64,000 nt of DNA from Rostratula benghalensis (taxonomy: Eukaryota > Chordata > Aves > Charadriiformes > Rostratulidae), in NCBI GenBank assembly GCA_013399305.1, contig VXAI01000309.1, positions 644,290-708,289 of the forward strand. The letters run 5' to 3'. The notes beneath the pieces are model-generated. The model was not told where the DNA came from. It made no database searches and saw nothing but the letters and a program-made list of their open reading frames with translations. The translations under genes were made by a program, and so were the position numbers. This document shows positions 51,229 through 63,383 of this stretch, piece by piece. Every line of letters starts with the position of its first letter. Position 1 is the stretch's first letter.

Positions 51229-54032
51229 ACAGAGGTTGCTAATAATACAGAATTTAAAGAACATAGCTTTAAGTTTTACTTGTCTTTCCTTCGCCATCCA
51301 AGTAAGTACAGTACAAAACAATATTCTAAACTAACACGAAATGTTACCTTGTCTATTAAAGGATACACAGTATCCACTAAACTGACCGATCCCTATTTTC
51401 CCTGCTACACCTTGCAGTGCCTTTGGCAGCCAGGAGTGCAGGTCATGGGGGTAAATAAACCACCGAGGCTGCGGGAGAATCAGTCCCTCATACTTGAGCC
51501 GGGGCAGATAAAGGGGAAGGGAGCAGAAATCTCCTTAATTTGCACCAACATCTGCATTTAAAGCACGCAGAGACTTGCAATGCGACACAAAGCCCATCAG
51601 TGTTTACGCACTTGTTATGACTGGGATTTCCTCATACCATCAAGTATCGAACTGGACAGTGTCTGGTATGCTCCCAGCCATAACGTGACAGGCAGCACAG
51701 GGACCTGCCTTGCAGATATATCACACATGTTGCTCCTCACCTACTCTGTGATAAAACAAACGGGTGAATTTCACCAGGAGTAACACTAGTGAAAATCCTT
51801 TGCTATGGGTAAACATGGGTAAACTCTGACCTCATTCAGAGACAAAGGATGAAACATAAAGTCACCGGTTCTGTATTAAATTGGTGCTACTGGTATGACT
51901 GCCTGCAATTACTATTAATTATTTTAATAAGGTTACTTATCATGCAATACTATCTGTGCTCTGGTTAATAATCCATTTGATAAGGTACATTTTGATTAAG
52001 CTCACCTCATCCAAAGCTTTTTAATTCCTACCACCAGGAAGTATTAGTGTGCATACCAAGCACATCCACATAAAAGAGAAAAAAGTACCAAATAGCCTGT
52101 AATAAGATAATGACTTCCCTCACTGTTTAGACCGCGTATCTTTGTTGTACGCACTTCACACCAGAAGAAAGAAGAAAGTTCTTACAATCCTCCTAAAAGC
52201 ACAGGCCCAGTGTTAATGACTGTGCTGTATGATACCAGGCAACCCCAGATCATAGTTCAGCATGCATAAACCTCCCTTTACATCTTAAATTTATTTCCCC
52301 CTTTACTCCTTTCTGAAACAGTGGGCTGCTTCAACTTCTGGAAAGCATCTTTTCAGAAAAACCCACAAGCCCATGAAATCCTGTCCAGTCAATTTTGTTG
52401 CAGCAGACTTTTTTCTTCACAATTAATATAGAAAATCCTTTTTTTTCTTGAAAACACTCCATGTTTTGTTTCACATTTAACATAATTATCACAGTTTTTG
52501 TTAGAAAAGCTCTGTTTCAGTCCTGGTGTGATATTTTCCTGATTATGCTTAGCAGTCCAAATTTCATGGCAGCCTAGCCAAAAAATACCCCAAGACCTGC
52601 ACTTCCTGACAAATTACTTTTAAAAGTTCTACTTAGCCAAGGCTCAGATTCCTTAAACAGGGTCACTTCTAATTCCACCAAACAAGACAGTCCCATTTCC
52701 TAATTGCATCAAGGGTTACCACTTCTCTCACATGTTTAAATAGGACAAGCATATATACTCACTCTCAGCATAAAGTATATCTAAATAATGTATTTTCTAT
52801 TCTAGTGGATTTTTAAAAAAATATTTTGTTAAGTCTTTGGGAGCCCATCTAGTTTATCTCTGGCTGATAAACACGTTTCCTCTACTCTTCAAACCGTGCT
52901 GGAAGGGGAAAAGATAAAAAATCAACACTTGAATTCATATTCCACACTTTTCTTTCCCCCACCAAACAATGCTACTACGCTGTCCTGGTTTCTTCTATAT
53001 GTGGTTTATTCCCATGATTAATTTACAGGAGAGACAAATCAAGAGCACACTGGAGATCCTGTGTCCCAAACATGTTTCCTCTGGCCACTGATGTCCTCTC
53101 TTAGCATGTATTGACACCCAGAGCAGCATCCAAGGCTATCAGCTACTAAGTCAGCGCTGGGGAAGGTCACTTTATTCTCAAAAGTGCCTCTGCATTTCAA
53201 GAAAAAAATTTTAGCACCACGGTGATTTGTTTTAAAATAAAATAATCCGGTGTGCATTATCCCCTTAAAACGAAATAACAGAGGCACTCACACCCCCAGT
53301 GAAGTTTCCTAATCTGACCTTGCCTGCTGTGTGCTAACATTCCTAAATATTAAATTCTCTCTCTCACCAAAGACAGCATTTCTACTCATGAGCATAAATT
53401 CTACTGTCAAAGAAGTTTCAAGACAGTCCTGTAAGAAACACGGCTTTTCCCTTTCAGAAGCCTGTTCATTTAGAAACTCCTGGAGGAAATGGCATTATAT
53501 CATATCTATTCTTAATATTTCCCTCCAGTCCTGACATGGTGACACGATGCCTTGCATGATCATCTTACAGTGCTGAACAAGAAGCCATAAATGCTTTATC
53601 AGAGAGAAAAACTTTCCCAGGCTTTCACTCACTTTCCTTATCCTTCACTGACTGCATCTGCCACTGTTCTTCCTTGTCCACATACAGATGACACAGCGAG
53701 CTAACAGAGGTGAATTCTTAAAGGAGAATGCAGAGGAAAGTAAGAATCACTAGTGTCACTATTATAGTTTGGCATTTTCATTTGGAGTCTTTTATTTATA
53801 TGGAGGGGTTAAGAAAGTCACAAGGTAGGTAGGGATGGGTGCTGAAGCTAGTTATCCCCTTCAAAGTTTTGCTGAGTTCAGGCTAAAAGGGAGAAGAAAA
53901 GGGAAAAGGAAAAATAACAATTTGACATCTGCAAAAACAATAAAGTTCCTTTCCTGGGATGAGCAGTTAGGTGGATCTTTGATGTTCCAAGACCCTGGTA
54001 TTTTCTGCGACAGGTTGCCGGGGCATACTGTG

Positions 54033-54154
54033 CTATAATATCAAAAGCATTGCCAGGAGGAACAATAGAGTTGCCAAAAGCCGGCTGGGTATCCTTGGTG
54101 TCTGTGCCGCGTTCTCACCACGGGATGGCTCGGCTGACTCATGTACGGTATCAT
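54033..54154 (-). CDS. EFNA5: EFNA5 exon 5 coding part: GPI-anchor signal and stop
   Basis: This is the last coding exon on the minus strand, entered through the acceptor tgaacag (AG at 54156-54155). Two bases complete an Asp codon, followed by 39 codons and TAG at 54035-54033. The peptide begins DTVHESAEPSRGENAAQ, continues through TPRIPSRLL, and ends in a hydrophobic tail ATLLFLLAMLLIL. This is the classic GPI attachment signal. The Asn in GEN matches the human omega site (Asn203), leaving a 25-residue propeptide, the same length as in human. The tail differs from the human protein as I remember it by Thr for Ile and Ile for Thr, both compatible with signal function. The pyrimidine tract before the acceptor is weak. 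No coding disruption is seen. Confidence 0.97.
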
Positions 54155-54321
54155 CTGTTCAAACAGAAAGCATACATTCCAATGAGATTTTGCATCCTTA
54201 ATAAACTCTCACTGAGCCGACAACTGTAAGTAGATTTCAGTGCCTTTATGAAATAGGGCAATGAACCTTGTGCTGTCATTGACTTTCACAAGCGTGTAAT
54301 ACCTCATTATGTAACCAACTT

Positions 54322-54400
54322 GGGGCCAAGTCCTGCATTTCTTACTGGCAAAACTCCCACTGAAGACCAGAGGAGCAGAAAGTAAGTCTGATTTCAGCAG
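54322..54400. repeat. Half of an ancient amniote palindromic repeat, in EFNA5 intron 4
   Basis: The text GGGGCCAAGTCCTGCATTTC, then TTACTGGCAAAACTCCCACTG, resembles a widespread old amniote repeat. That repeat's two halves form a palindrome starting GGGCCAAATCCTGC and containing GGCAAAACTCCCATTGA. Only the left half is clear here; the expected inverted right half is lost or too decayed to see. It is probably a non-autonomous DNA-transposon relic, but the class is not certain. Confidence 0.45.
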
Positions 54401-57400
54401 ATTAAGGAATGAAAGATTCCTCTTCTAGTAAAACACTGTAGCTCTAGCTTTGGACGGCTCATTAGATAGCAATGTCAATAGGGAGGCAGCTAAATAAAAA
54501 CACCTGATTTTCAAAAGGGCTTGAAGAAGAGTTGCACGTGCTCAGAATTAATTTTGCAGTTAATCCCCCTACTGAGTTACAGATTTTAGCTTCTGGATTT
54601 GAAATGACAGCCTGTAAGCCCAAGCATATATTCCACTTCCACGCATAAAATTCCCATTGAAGTATACCACATCTGGGGATGGACAGGGGATATAAGACCA
54701 ACCTCCCTTTGTTACAACAGAATTTTAAAGACTAACACATGACAATCTCCAATTTTATAGAATATACACTCCATCTGGAAAACCTCATAGGTAACAGACT
54801 ACCCTTTATGGCACACAAAATACAGATTTACATATATGGCTGCTAAAACTAACGAAGAAAAGAACCAGTTGAGCTTGGAAAATACGCTTATGCGTTAGTG
54901 GCAGGAGATAACACAGTAGAAAATAAATTTATGATACTGAATAAACCCCTGTTTACATTTTGTAAACTAAAAGTCGGCCTTAAATCTAAAGCTTGTAACA
55001 CAAAAAAGGTAAAGTCAAATTGAGCTTCAGTGTTCTTATAGGTGTGGTATTTTTCATTGCAAGGCCCTCCATATCCATGGTTATCTAATTTAGCTATTTT
55101 AGAAGTAATCTGTCTGAGTCAGCTCTGGGTTTGAATTTTCTTATTACTAAATGAATGAAATAAGCTATACCTTTTTAGGAAGTGTGAAGTGGCCTCAAAA
55201 TGTATTCATAAGTTATTTTAGAGTGCCTAAGTTTCCAGGAAAATTAATAGTATCTCACTACTTAGTGTAATAAGCTCCCCTGCTTTATGAGAGATGTCAA
55301 CATATCTATGATGTATCTGTCTCATAGCTCCCATCTCAACAAATTGCACTGCCAGGACTAGAGTGGGTAAGAGCTGTGCAATTCCAATTAAAGGCACTAA
55401 GGGAAGCAGAAGTTAGGACACTGGGATCACCAGGCCACTTTAGCATGGAATCTTTCACCCTATTACGCTTTAGCTGGAAACAAGCTCCCTCCCCTTCGTA
55501 CCCTTGACACCTAGCACACAAGCAGGTAGAGCACTTAGCATAATTTAGGTTAACAGGCTCTTCAGCCCCAGTTTGGTTACACAGCAAGGTGCACAGTAAA
55601 CTGGATTAGCAATTTGTCACATTTTTTTCATAGCACTAAATTATGCTATAATTGTATCAGGTTTATCAACAGGTGCTGCTCAAGGCAAAAGTATGAAAAG
55701 ACAGCACTGATCAGCTGTAAATAAGTTCACATTGGTAGTTAAAGGGATATCATCAGATGAAAGTCCCACTAATGTCAATGGGAAAGACTGGCAGAACTTA
55801 TTTTGGTTACAGCTCCTCAGAACATATGGCAGGGAGACCCTTCTAGGCACTTTTGCCCTGAATAAGGGCTTGATATTTTTCCTCAAGAATTATTGCAAAG
55901 GAATAAAAAAATTTCAGTGAATGCCTGCTACCGAAAGGTGCCTATTCCAGTGGTTGTCAGTACCAAAAGCTGCTTCACATTTCACTTCTGAGTTACACTC
56001 TGTACTTAGGTGACACTGCAATGAGAATGCAGTACTTCACAAGAGCAGCTTCCCAATTAAATCACACTTTAAGAAGTTATGGGGAAAAATATTTCTGTTC
56101 TAACTGTCACCTCTACCTCCTTTCATATATTTAGAGTCATCTCTTCCCAATTTGGAAACTTTTACTCACTGCTGATGAACTAAAACTACAGAGGAGAATG
56201 ATGTGCATTACCTTCTGCCTCTTGCATCATCAATAGAATTGCAAGTAAGTCTGAATTTGCAACACTGAATCTCAACAGTTTTGTCCTAATTACATCCATG
56301 ATTCAGCACTTAAACAATAGGGCAGAACTGGAGTACAGCACTAATAAATCCTCATTCTCTTGGACTATCAGATACTGCCACAAATGAAACACTGAATACT
56401 GCTAAAAAACCTCAACAAAAAAGCCCTAAACTAAAAATATTACTTCTCTTAAATATGGCAATCTTCTGTGATACCATTTTTATAAAGCCATTCTTCACAG
56501 AAGAATTAATGTTCTTGTAACATTACGAGGTTCAAGAACCATCTAGGTTTTCTGTCAATGCAGTCCCAAGGTTTTCACAATCATATATTTAGAGCACATG
56601 TTTCATCTGTGGTTCTCAAAAATCACTTTACAAATATGATTTTCAGTGAAGGTGCAGAGTTATAATATTGCACAATCTTTAATGCTTGGGGATAAGGTTT
56701 TCCTTTATTTTAAACACTGGAGGCAAGTGATGAAGAGGACAAAATTTCTGAGTAAAGTTTGGGAGGTCACTGCTAAAGACTGGGAATGCCAGCAGTAATT
56801 AAAAAAAGAATTTGACAGCCATGAATTTTCTGGATCACACAGCTGTACATCATGCGCTTCAGGTATATTTTTTTCCAAATATGCACAGCTGCAATTTTTG
56901 CTTAAGGAATTCTTATTTTGATGATTAAGAAGGAAAAGTAGGGGGAGACATGAATAGGTCCAAACGCTTTCATCACTTCTGAAACAAGTGTGATCTCTGC
57001 AGACCAGTTTCCTACAAACTCCTGAAGAAAACTACTGAAATTACAAGGGTTCAAAAATCACACAAATGCTGATTTTTAAAAGAAATGTGACAGCAAGTAA
57101 TCTGCTGAACATGATCTTCCTGCCTCCCAATTCTTCTGTCTACAGTGGAAGAAGACTGTGGCAGACTAGGGGAGAGCACAGAAGCAGAAGATGCATGTCA
57201 GAGGCAGTTAAATTAGTACATGACACGAATCACATGCAACAAGATCCACTCAGGCAGCAGCAAGTCTAAGAGCCTAATAACAGAAAAGTGTCGGTAGATC
57301 TGAGAATGACTATCTAAGGGTGATTGGTCAGAATAATAATGCAAATATACACTGATGGTAGGAGTGGGAACTTTTTGGTACCAAACCTTCTCGTTATAGC

Positions 57401-58133
57401 TATTTCTTCCTGGTAACACAAACAGCATTTTATCTGACTGCCAGATTCTTTTATATGATTTTGGTTCCCTGATTTGCCTACTGTTTTCTAAGGATATGCT
57501 TTTGTGATGATGCTAGTTAGGTATAGCCATTCAATGGGAAGGATGCAGCACTGCTGAAAAGAATGCTCAGCAAGTTCACTAAAAGCAAGCATTTATTACT
57601 TGGATGATCTCTTTTGCAAACCAGTAGCAGGAGAAATATACATTAATTAGCCCATGTTCACCAAATCACCAACCATAAAAAAGAGCATTCAGTTTCTAGA
57701 TCCATAGGTTACCTACAGATTGCAAAAGATCATCCTAATGCCTTCTGAAGAAGAATGCTGTTAATAAATGTACAAATGTATCTCATGTAAATGGACTCTC
57801 CTTGTATTAAGATTTGCTTAGAGAACAGCTTTGATTCTCAAAACCAAAACTTTTAGGAGAGTTCTGAAAGCCTTCTTAAAGAAAAATGATAAAATCTATT
57901 GTGTATCCATAGGTAAATCATTGAAACTGAATAACTTGTGAAAGCTTTATTTATAATTCTGTATAAATAGTGACTTTTCATTCAAGGAACCACAAATAAG
58001 AAAGAGAAAAAAAATGGTATGTTGTATCATACCAAAGGGGAAGTCTCTCTCAAACAGCATTAAGGGGGCGAGGGGAGGGAGGAGTGCGGAAAAAAAACAA
58101 CTTCATAATATGTTCTTTAGGGTACGTACTAAA

Positions 58134-58151
58134 TGGTGTGTGTGTGTGTTT
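58134..58151 (+). repeat. (TG)n microsatellite
   Basis: About seven TG units followed by a T run, in EFNA5 intron 4. Short but potentially polymorphic. Confidence 0.85.
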
Positions 58152-58420
58152 TTTTTCTTGTATAATTTATTTATTTAACTATGTCTTTTAATTATTGATT
58201 CTTGAATACAACAATGTGTGAGCAGTGCGTAGGTACATATATAGTGTGTAGGTAATACTATTACTGCAAATACTTGAGCCATATAACACAATACACATGC
58301 ACTTTCTATGCAGAGACATATAAGCTTGATTGATGGTGGACGTTAATGTAACTTTGCCTAGGGCAAATGAGGGCCTTTATCACAGCAAGCATTATTCTTA
58401 TTCTTAAGGCAGTGTTTAGT

Positions 58421-58450
58421 AAAAAAAAAAAAAAAAGAAAAAAAAAGAAA
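58421..58450 (+). repeat. A-rich tract in EFNA5 intron 4
   Basis: 16 A, then G-interrupted A runs. Confidence 0.9.
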
Positions 58451-59021
58451 TTTATTAATTTATATATATATCAGTGTGTGTGTCTGCAGTATGTAAAAAA
58501 GATACAGTCTAACCAAATACAAATACAAATTTATATAATTTTAAAGGACTAATTTCTTACTTAAATACTGTCAGTTGCATGCCTGTGTCATGCACCAGCA
58601 TTAAACAAGTGGTAGTTCCATTTCTCTGAAAGTCTGAAACCACATAATAAATTAAGTTTGGCCATTGAATTTATTTCTAAAACTTTGGGCACAGTTAGTA
58701 AATAGAGTGTTTTGCCAACATGCTGGGTGCTTGGCTTGGATGGGCCAGTGACTTCAGGATACTGGTGAAAATTTCACACTGGCACACACTGTATTTTATT
58801 AAACCAGATCACCTAAAAAAACAAATAAAGCAACATTTTCCCTCCCCTGCATTAAACAAGGATGCAGGAAATATATCATAAGCAATATTAGCACTGCTAG
58901 AAATGGGCAAAAGCAGAGCAGTTGTACCATGCAAAGCATGCAGAGGGAAGAGAAAAAAAAGTACTGAAGCACCAGAAGGATACACGCATTTTGTTAAAAG
59001 AGATTCTCTAAGCATACTAAC

Positions 59022-59102
59022 CTGCTGGTTCTAATGAATTTTCTACTTTGTCGTTAACATCGAAAACACGATCATGAACACCTATAGTTTTCATACAGCT
59101 GT
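59022..59102 (-). CDS. EFNA5: EFNA5 exon 4, in-frame 27-codon stalk cassette
   Basis: On the minus strand this 81-bp exon sits between an acceptor (gttatag, AG at 59104-59103) and a donor (gttagt, GT at 59021-59020). The first two bases (AC) complete an Asn codon begun by the last A of exon 3. Then follow 26 codons reading SCMKTIGVHDRVF and DVNDKVENSLEPA, and a final G begins the Asp codon of exon 5. This is the segment between the receptor-binding domain and the GPI signal, equivalent to human residues 162-188. The length is a multiple of three and the flanking intron phases are equal. Skipping it would join exon 3 (A) to exon 5 (AT) as Asn and keep the frame. A shorter ephrin-A5 isoform lacking exactly this block is known in mammals. 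The identification is certain from the peptide; use of the short form in this species is inference. Confidence 0.97.
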
Positions 59103-59497
59103 CTATAACAAAAATAGAGATAACAGCCAAATATGTTAGTGAGACACCCTTAAACTCCCCACTTTCCTTTTTTTCTCTCTTTTTTTCTCTCTATTTACTA
59201 TATATAAAATTAAGCATATTTATATTTTAGCGTCTGTGGCACTTATCCAAATGCCAGTATAGTCTTCCATTTGTACAACAGTTTAAGAAACAACAAGTTA
59301 GCAACTGCCATGTAATTAAAAAAAAGCTTTATGAAAAATGATAAAAAATACAATGAAAATCATAAGACAAATGTTGCTGTACAGAACAGATACACAAGAT
59401 TTAACAGTAAAAAAAAATATCTACTGATGTTTACTAGACCACACAGTGTAACATGCACTACAAAGCCACCCTCAAAAGCTTAATCTGAAGAACTTAC
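59103..59497 (-). other. EFNA5: EFNA5 intron 3 (395 bp)
   Basis: This short intron is bounded by gtaagt (59497-59492) and gttatag (ending 59103). It contains a pyrimidine-rich tract on the plus strand around 59160-59197 and A-rich stretches. A good branch-point match lies upstream of its acceptor. Confidence 0.95.
59135..59141 (-). promoter_or_regulatory. Candidate splice branch point for exon 4
   Basis: The minus strand reads CACTAAC, fitting the vertebrate branch-point consensus yUnAy. It lies about 35 bases upstream of the exon 4 acceptor, the usual distance. It is consistent with efficient recognition of the cassette exon. Confidence 0.45.
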
Positions 59498-59563
59498 TTG
59501 CTGGCCGCACAAAGACCTTAAGCTTTAGACAGGATCTCCTTCCGTTATCTGGGATCGCAGAAG
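59498..59563 (-). CDS. EFNA5: EFNA5 (ephrin-A5) exon 3, end of the Eph-binding domain
   Basis: Ephrin-A5 is a GPI-anchored cell-surface ligand for EphA receptors (and EphB2), acting in axon guidance and tissue boundary formation. Read on the minus strand, this 66-bp exon has two bases of a split codon, 21 full codons and one base of the next split codon. It gives [11 protein letters not shown] then [10 protein letters not shown], matching the last strand of the ephrin receptor-binding domain. The Cys corresponds to human Cys151, which pairs with Cys90 in the family fold. The acceptor (tttacag, AG at 59565-59564) follows a pyrimidine-rich stretch, and the donor is a strong gtaagt at 59497-59492. 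The leading CT needs a preceding T from exon 2 to complete Ser, consistent with the known YISSAIP junction. The exon is intact, with no stop or frameshift. Exon 2 is not in the window. Confidence 0.97.
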
Positions 59564-62378
59564 CTGTAAATTGGGAAGAAGGAAAGACAAGTGGAAGAAT
59601 AAGAGAGGGAAAATGAAAATCATGTTTTGTGCTAAAATAAAATGTCATTTATATTCCCTTCATCTGAAGGGCTGGACACATTTCAGCTTCTGCTTGTAAG
59701 GACTTCAAGTGCACAAAGCAGCTTGATTATGCAAAAGCTGGGAAAGAACAGTAGATTTTACCCTAATCCCTTTTTTTATTATTATTTTATGTGGAAGAAG
59801 TGAAGCATGTGGTATTTTCAATGCTCCATTATCTCCATTCACCTTTCCACACCTCTTTCTCAGGAGGTTGTTTAATATGGTTTCTGCTGTAATGCAGGTT
59901 GTCTAGTCTGAAAAAATTAACGCTTCAGAATAATTAAGAACACTTAGAGAAGAGCTACTTTCAAAACAGTAGGACATGGGCCTCAGCAACCCCAAAAGGG
60001 ATGAAGAAACAAACTGACACTGAAGGTGACAATGCTAAAAAAGGGACTATGTGCCTATTCCCACAAAAGTAGAAATACATAGCATTAAATTTTACAGCAA
60101 AGCCAGCCTCCATATTCTCCAAAACATCTACCTGTGTAGAAAGTACTTATCTCGCTTCAGTCAGAACACAATTTCAAATCAAAACCAGCTTATTCCTTCT
60201 TTTGCCCTCCCTCATCATTTACCAAAGTATTTCATTTTAAGAGTACTTACTGTATTGGGAGAAAAAGAGTAAGTGGAAACAACGTGTCTAGCGCTAATGC
60301 AAGAGATCATATGCATAAGGCTAGTGTCAGAATCTACTTATTTCCCAGGAACAAGAGCTGCTGTGAAAAGTTCCTTTCTAGAACATGTGCTTGCTGCAAA
60401 AAACATGATCATAGGGAAATACACCTGCTTGTCGCCACAAACTGGACTACCTAGTGCATTGTCTGTCAAGCTGAACACAATGGTAACTTTCATCAAAGTC
60501 TGTAATTTTGAAGTTGTCCATAGGCCTGTGTTTCAGCATGCACACTGGCAACTAAGCAACTTGTCTTGGGCATGCAGATTTTCACTTGTAAAAAACCGTT
60601 CGCATACATATTTTTGACCCTTGCAAAAACCCTCAAAAGCTGCAACAGAAAAATATTGCCTGAAGCACTGCAAAGTAATTTTTGTTTCATTACGTAGTCT
60701 CCCCCATCATTCAAAAAGCTATGTTTTAGGGCAGAACAAGTTGCCTTTTGCAGAAAATTGGAACTGTCCTGATTTAAAAAAGATGATTGGGCTTGCAAGA
60801 TGTTAGTTTGTTCAATTTATCAACTGTTTCATCTATTTTTATTAATTCTGTCCCTTTTTGTGACAAATAACTAAAATGATTTATACACAAACATATGAAA
60901 TCACAGCCTTTGTCTTCATGCTAAGCTCACATTTGAATGACTTCTCAACTAATTTGAATTAAATTCCCTTAGGATTTGATGATGTGTTTCCAAAGCAGGC
61001 ATCAGCTTTTTCTTAGAAGAACTTACCAAGAGGAACCAGGAAATTCAGTACACAAAAAAGTAGCAAAGTAAAGAGTCCAATACAGCTAATAATGTGGTTC
61101 TGCACCTGTTTGGAAGTGCTTGAAATTTTGTTTCCCTCTTTTAATCAAAAGACAAATGTGTGTAGAAATTACTCTCTCCCCTTCACAATGACAAGCATTC
61201 AAGAAGCATTAACAGCTGACTTTGCTATAAGCTCTTACTAAATCAAAGTCAGAAAAACTCTCTGTATTGATATTTACAATAACTGGTGTGTTTTTGAGGG
61301 TACAATATTTGCACTCTGTTGTTATATTCAGAAAATTGTGTCTTTTCTGTGGCCCTCACTGAATATATACAACCATACACAACTAAATGGTTTGCTCAGA
61401 CTAAACAGGGAGTTGTAGATTTTTCAAAATTTTAAGAATTCTATAGTCGATACCACATTACTAGCATAAAGGTGGAAATAATATCTTTGACATCAGCCAA
61501 AATAGAGCCCCTACAGTAATTTTAGAACTGACAGACTTTTCTGCTCAGAAATTATTTCAGAAGTGGATCATGACACTCATTTATAGGCAATTTTTAGCTT
61601 TGATGCATACATGCTGTTGTTTATGTCCATAAAATAAGCACATTTTGCTCACTGATGTTTATTAGAATACTTTGTTAGTCATGGACTAATTAGGATACCA
61701 ATGACTAGCTAAGATAACTAGGAGCTAATAATATTCTATCTGGAAAAACACAACTAATGCTTTGTACATACCAAGTTTATACATGTACAAGTATTTGCAC
61801 ACACTAAATAGCAAACAACAGCTAGCTACTAGCTAGGTTCTTTGGAAGTAAAATCCATTCCCTCTTTAAATCTTTTTATTTGTTGTGTATGCAACTATAG
61901 ACTATATCATGAACTGCAGTCCTATTGCAGCCATAGCAATTGCATTTAAATCATCAGCACAGAAACTGACGCAGTTTCAGCGGTAAGTATGAAAAAGTGC
62001 TTTTTTCCTTTCCAGGTAAATTATGTACTGTCAATGTTTGCAGTAGACCCAGAAAGATTCCTCTTTAGTCAGTGTTTAAATGTTTCAGAAGGAATAATAA
62101 TGAATAAAAAAAGGTAATTAAGTAACATTGTTTTGCTCTCACATCTGCCTCAACAACCAAGACAAAGGTGACAAAAGGATACACTACAACCTCTTCGGCC
62201 TTCCTGAGAAATTAAAAACTATTTGCCAAGTTGGATGACTGAAATAAATTATGGGTTTTTTTCTTCCTTCCTTCTTCTCTACCCCTTTCCCTCCTCTATT
62301 TTGTCTTAAAACAAAAAACACAGAACAGTTGCAATTTTGCCTTGAGACTGTATCATCCACAGGGAAGATTCAGGTTGG

Positions 62379-62420
62379 CTCAAGTTGGCTGGGCTCAAGT
62401 TGGCTGAACTCAAGTTGAAG
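62379..62420 (+). repeat. 15-bp tandem repeat, about three copies
   Basis: CTCAAGTTGGCTGGG, CTCAAGTTGGCTGAA and a partial CTCAAGTTGAAG start at 62379, 62394 and 62409. The sequence before it (CAGGTTGGCT) looks like a decayed extra copy. It lies in EFNA5 intron 2. Confidence 0.85.
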
Positions 62421-63217
62421 TCCTATTCTTCTGCATTAAAGTAGCTTTAATAGCAAACACTTACTGAAGAGGACAAAACTCCAAGTCAGTGTAACATGGT
62501 TGACAGCATTTGACTAACAGCTACAATGAAACACCAAATGACCAAAGCAACACAGTAGAAAGGATAAACAGCACATATTAATATTTAAGAATAACATTAA
62601 GAATAAGAAATAATGCTGCAGCTAGGACTTAACAAAAGTGGTGGCTTACAAGAAAAATTCTGTGATCAGTTTGAACCAAAAATCTACTATCTAACTGACT
62701 GCAACTGGAGAAACTCAAGTCTTAACTTCAGGACCTAAGGGTAGGAATGAGCAAAATGTTAGCAGAAGAATGATCAGTGGGTTTAAGGTACTTTACTTTC
62801 CAGGAAAGGTGGGTTTCCAATGAGCAGAGTCTGGCAAACTCCCTGCCATTCTCTTGTACACTATCAAGAGAGCAACATTGCTGAACTCCGGAAAAGAGAA
62901 AGAGAACTGCCCTTTGTCAGCTGCAATCTGTTAAAGGTGCTTCCCAGGTAAACTATTGCTGTTACTGCTACATTCCACTGAAATTAGCTACAGTATAAGA
63001 AAATATGTCCTTTCCAGGTGGTACAAAGAGAAATTTCATCCTCTTTTCTGAAAAAAACCAGGTTAGCTCCTAAGGCTTTGGTATATTTCTGTTCACCCAT
63101 TTTAAAGGTGTTACTACCTATAAAATAGAGACCAGTTCTAAAAGCAGTAAGCCTATGATGCTAATGGAACCTGTCCCAAGCAATGCTTTCCATTTTAAAA
63201 GCTGAAATTCCCAAAGG

Positions 63218-63241
63218 AAAAAAAAACAAAACAAAACAAAA
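63218..63241 (+). repeat. (AAAAC)n tract
   Basis: An A run followed by three AAAAC-type units, in EFNA5 intron 2. Confidence 0.85.
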
Positions 63242-63363
63242 GGCAATTGAAAACTTGCTGAACAACAAAAAGAAACATCCGAAAAAAAGATCCTTTATAA
63301 GAAGCTAAAGAGGTTATATCCTCTTTTTTCCATGAATGATATTAGAGTAGAAAAGGTCTGACT

Positions 63364-63383
63364 GGTTTAGTTTGGTTTAGTTT
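63364..63383 (+). repeat. 10-bp tandem duplication
   Basis: GGTTTAGTTT occurs twice in direct succession. Confidence 0.8.

Larger units (their letters stand above)
49940..54032 (-). other. EFNA5: Probable EFNA5 3' untranslated region (about 4.1 kb)
   Basis: This stretch follows the EFNA5 stop codon on the minus strand. It has no recognisable interspersed repeat and no convincing ORF. I end it about 20 bases past the minus-strand AATAAA at 49964-49959. The resulting length agrees with the roughly 4-kb 3' UTR of mammalian EFNA5. Other minus-strand AATAAA hexamers at 53796-53791, 53176-53171, 53010-53005, 52295-52290 and 51211-51206 could give shorter UTRs. Near its distal end it has a C/U-rich tract in mRNA sense (50419-50467) and U-rich tracts (50816-50849). 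The 3' boundary is inferred; transcript data would decide it. Confidence 0.6.
54155..59021 (-). other. EFNA5: EFNA5 intron 4 (4867 bp)
   Basis: Donor GT is at 59021-59020 and acceptor AG at 54156-54155. The intron holds an ancient amniote palindrome-type repeat half near its 3' end (54322-54400), a short (TG)n run at 58134-58151, an A-rich tract at 58421-58450 and an (AT)n/(GT)n patch at about 58460-58483. No further exon was recognised. Confidence 0.93.
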
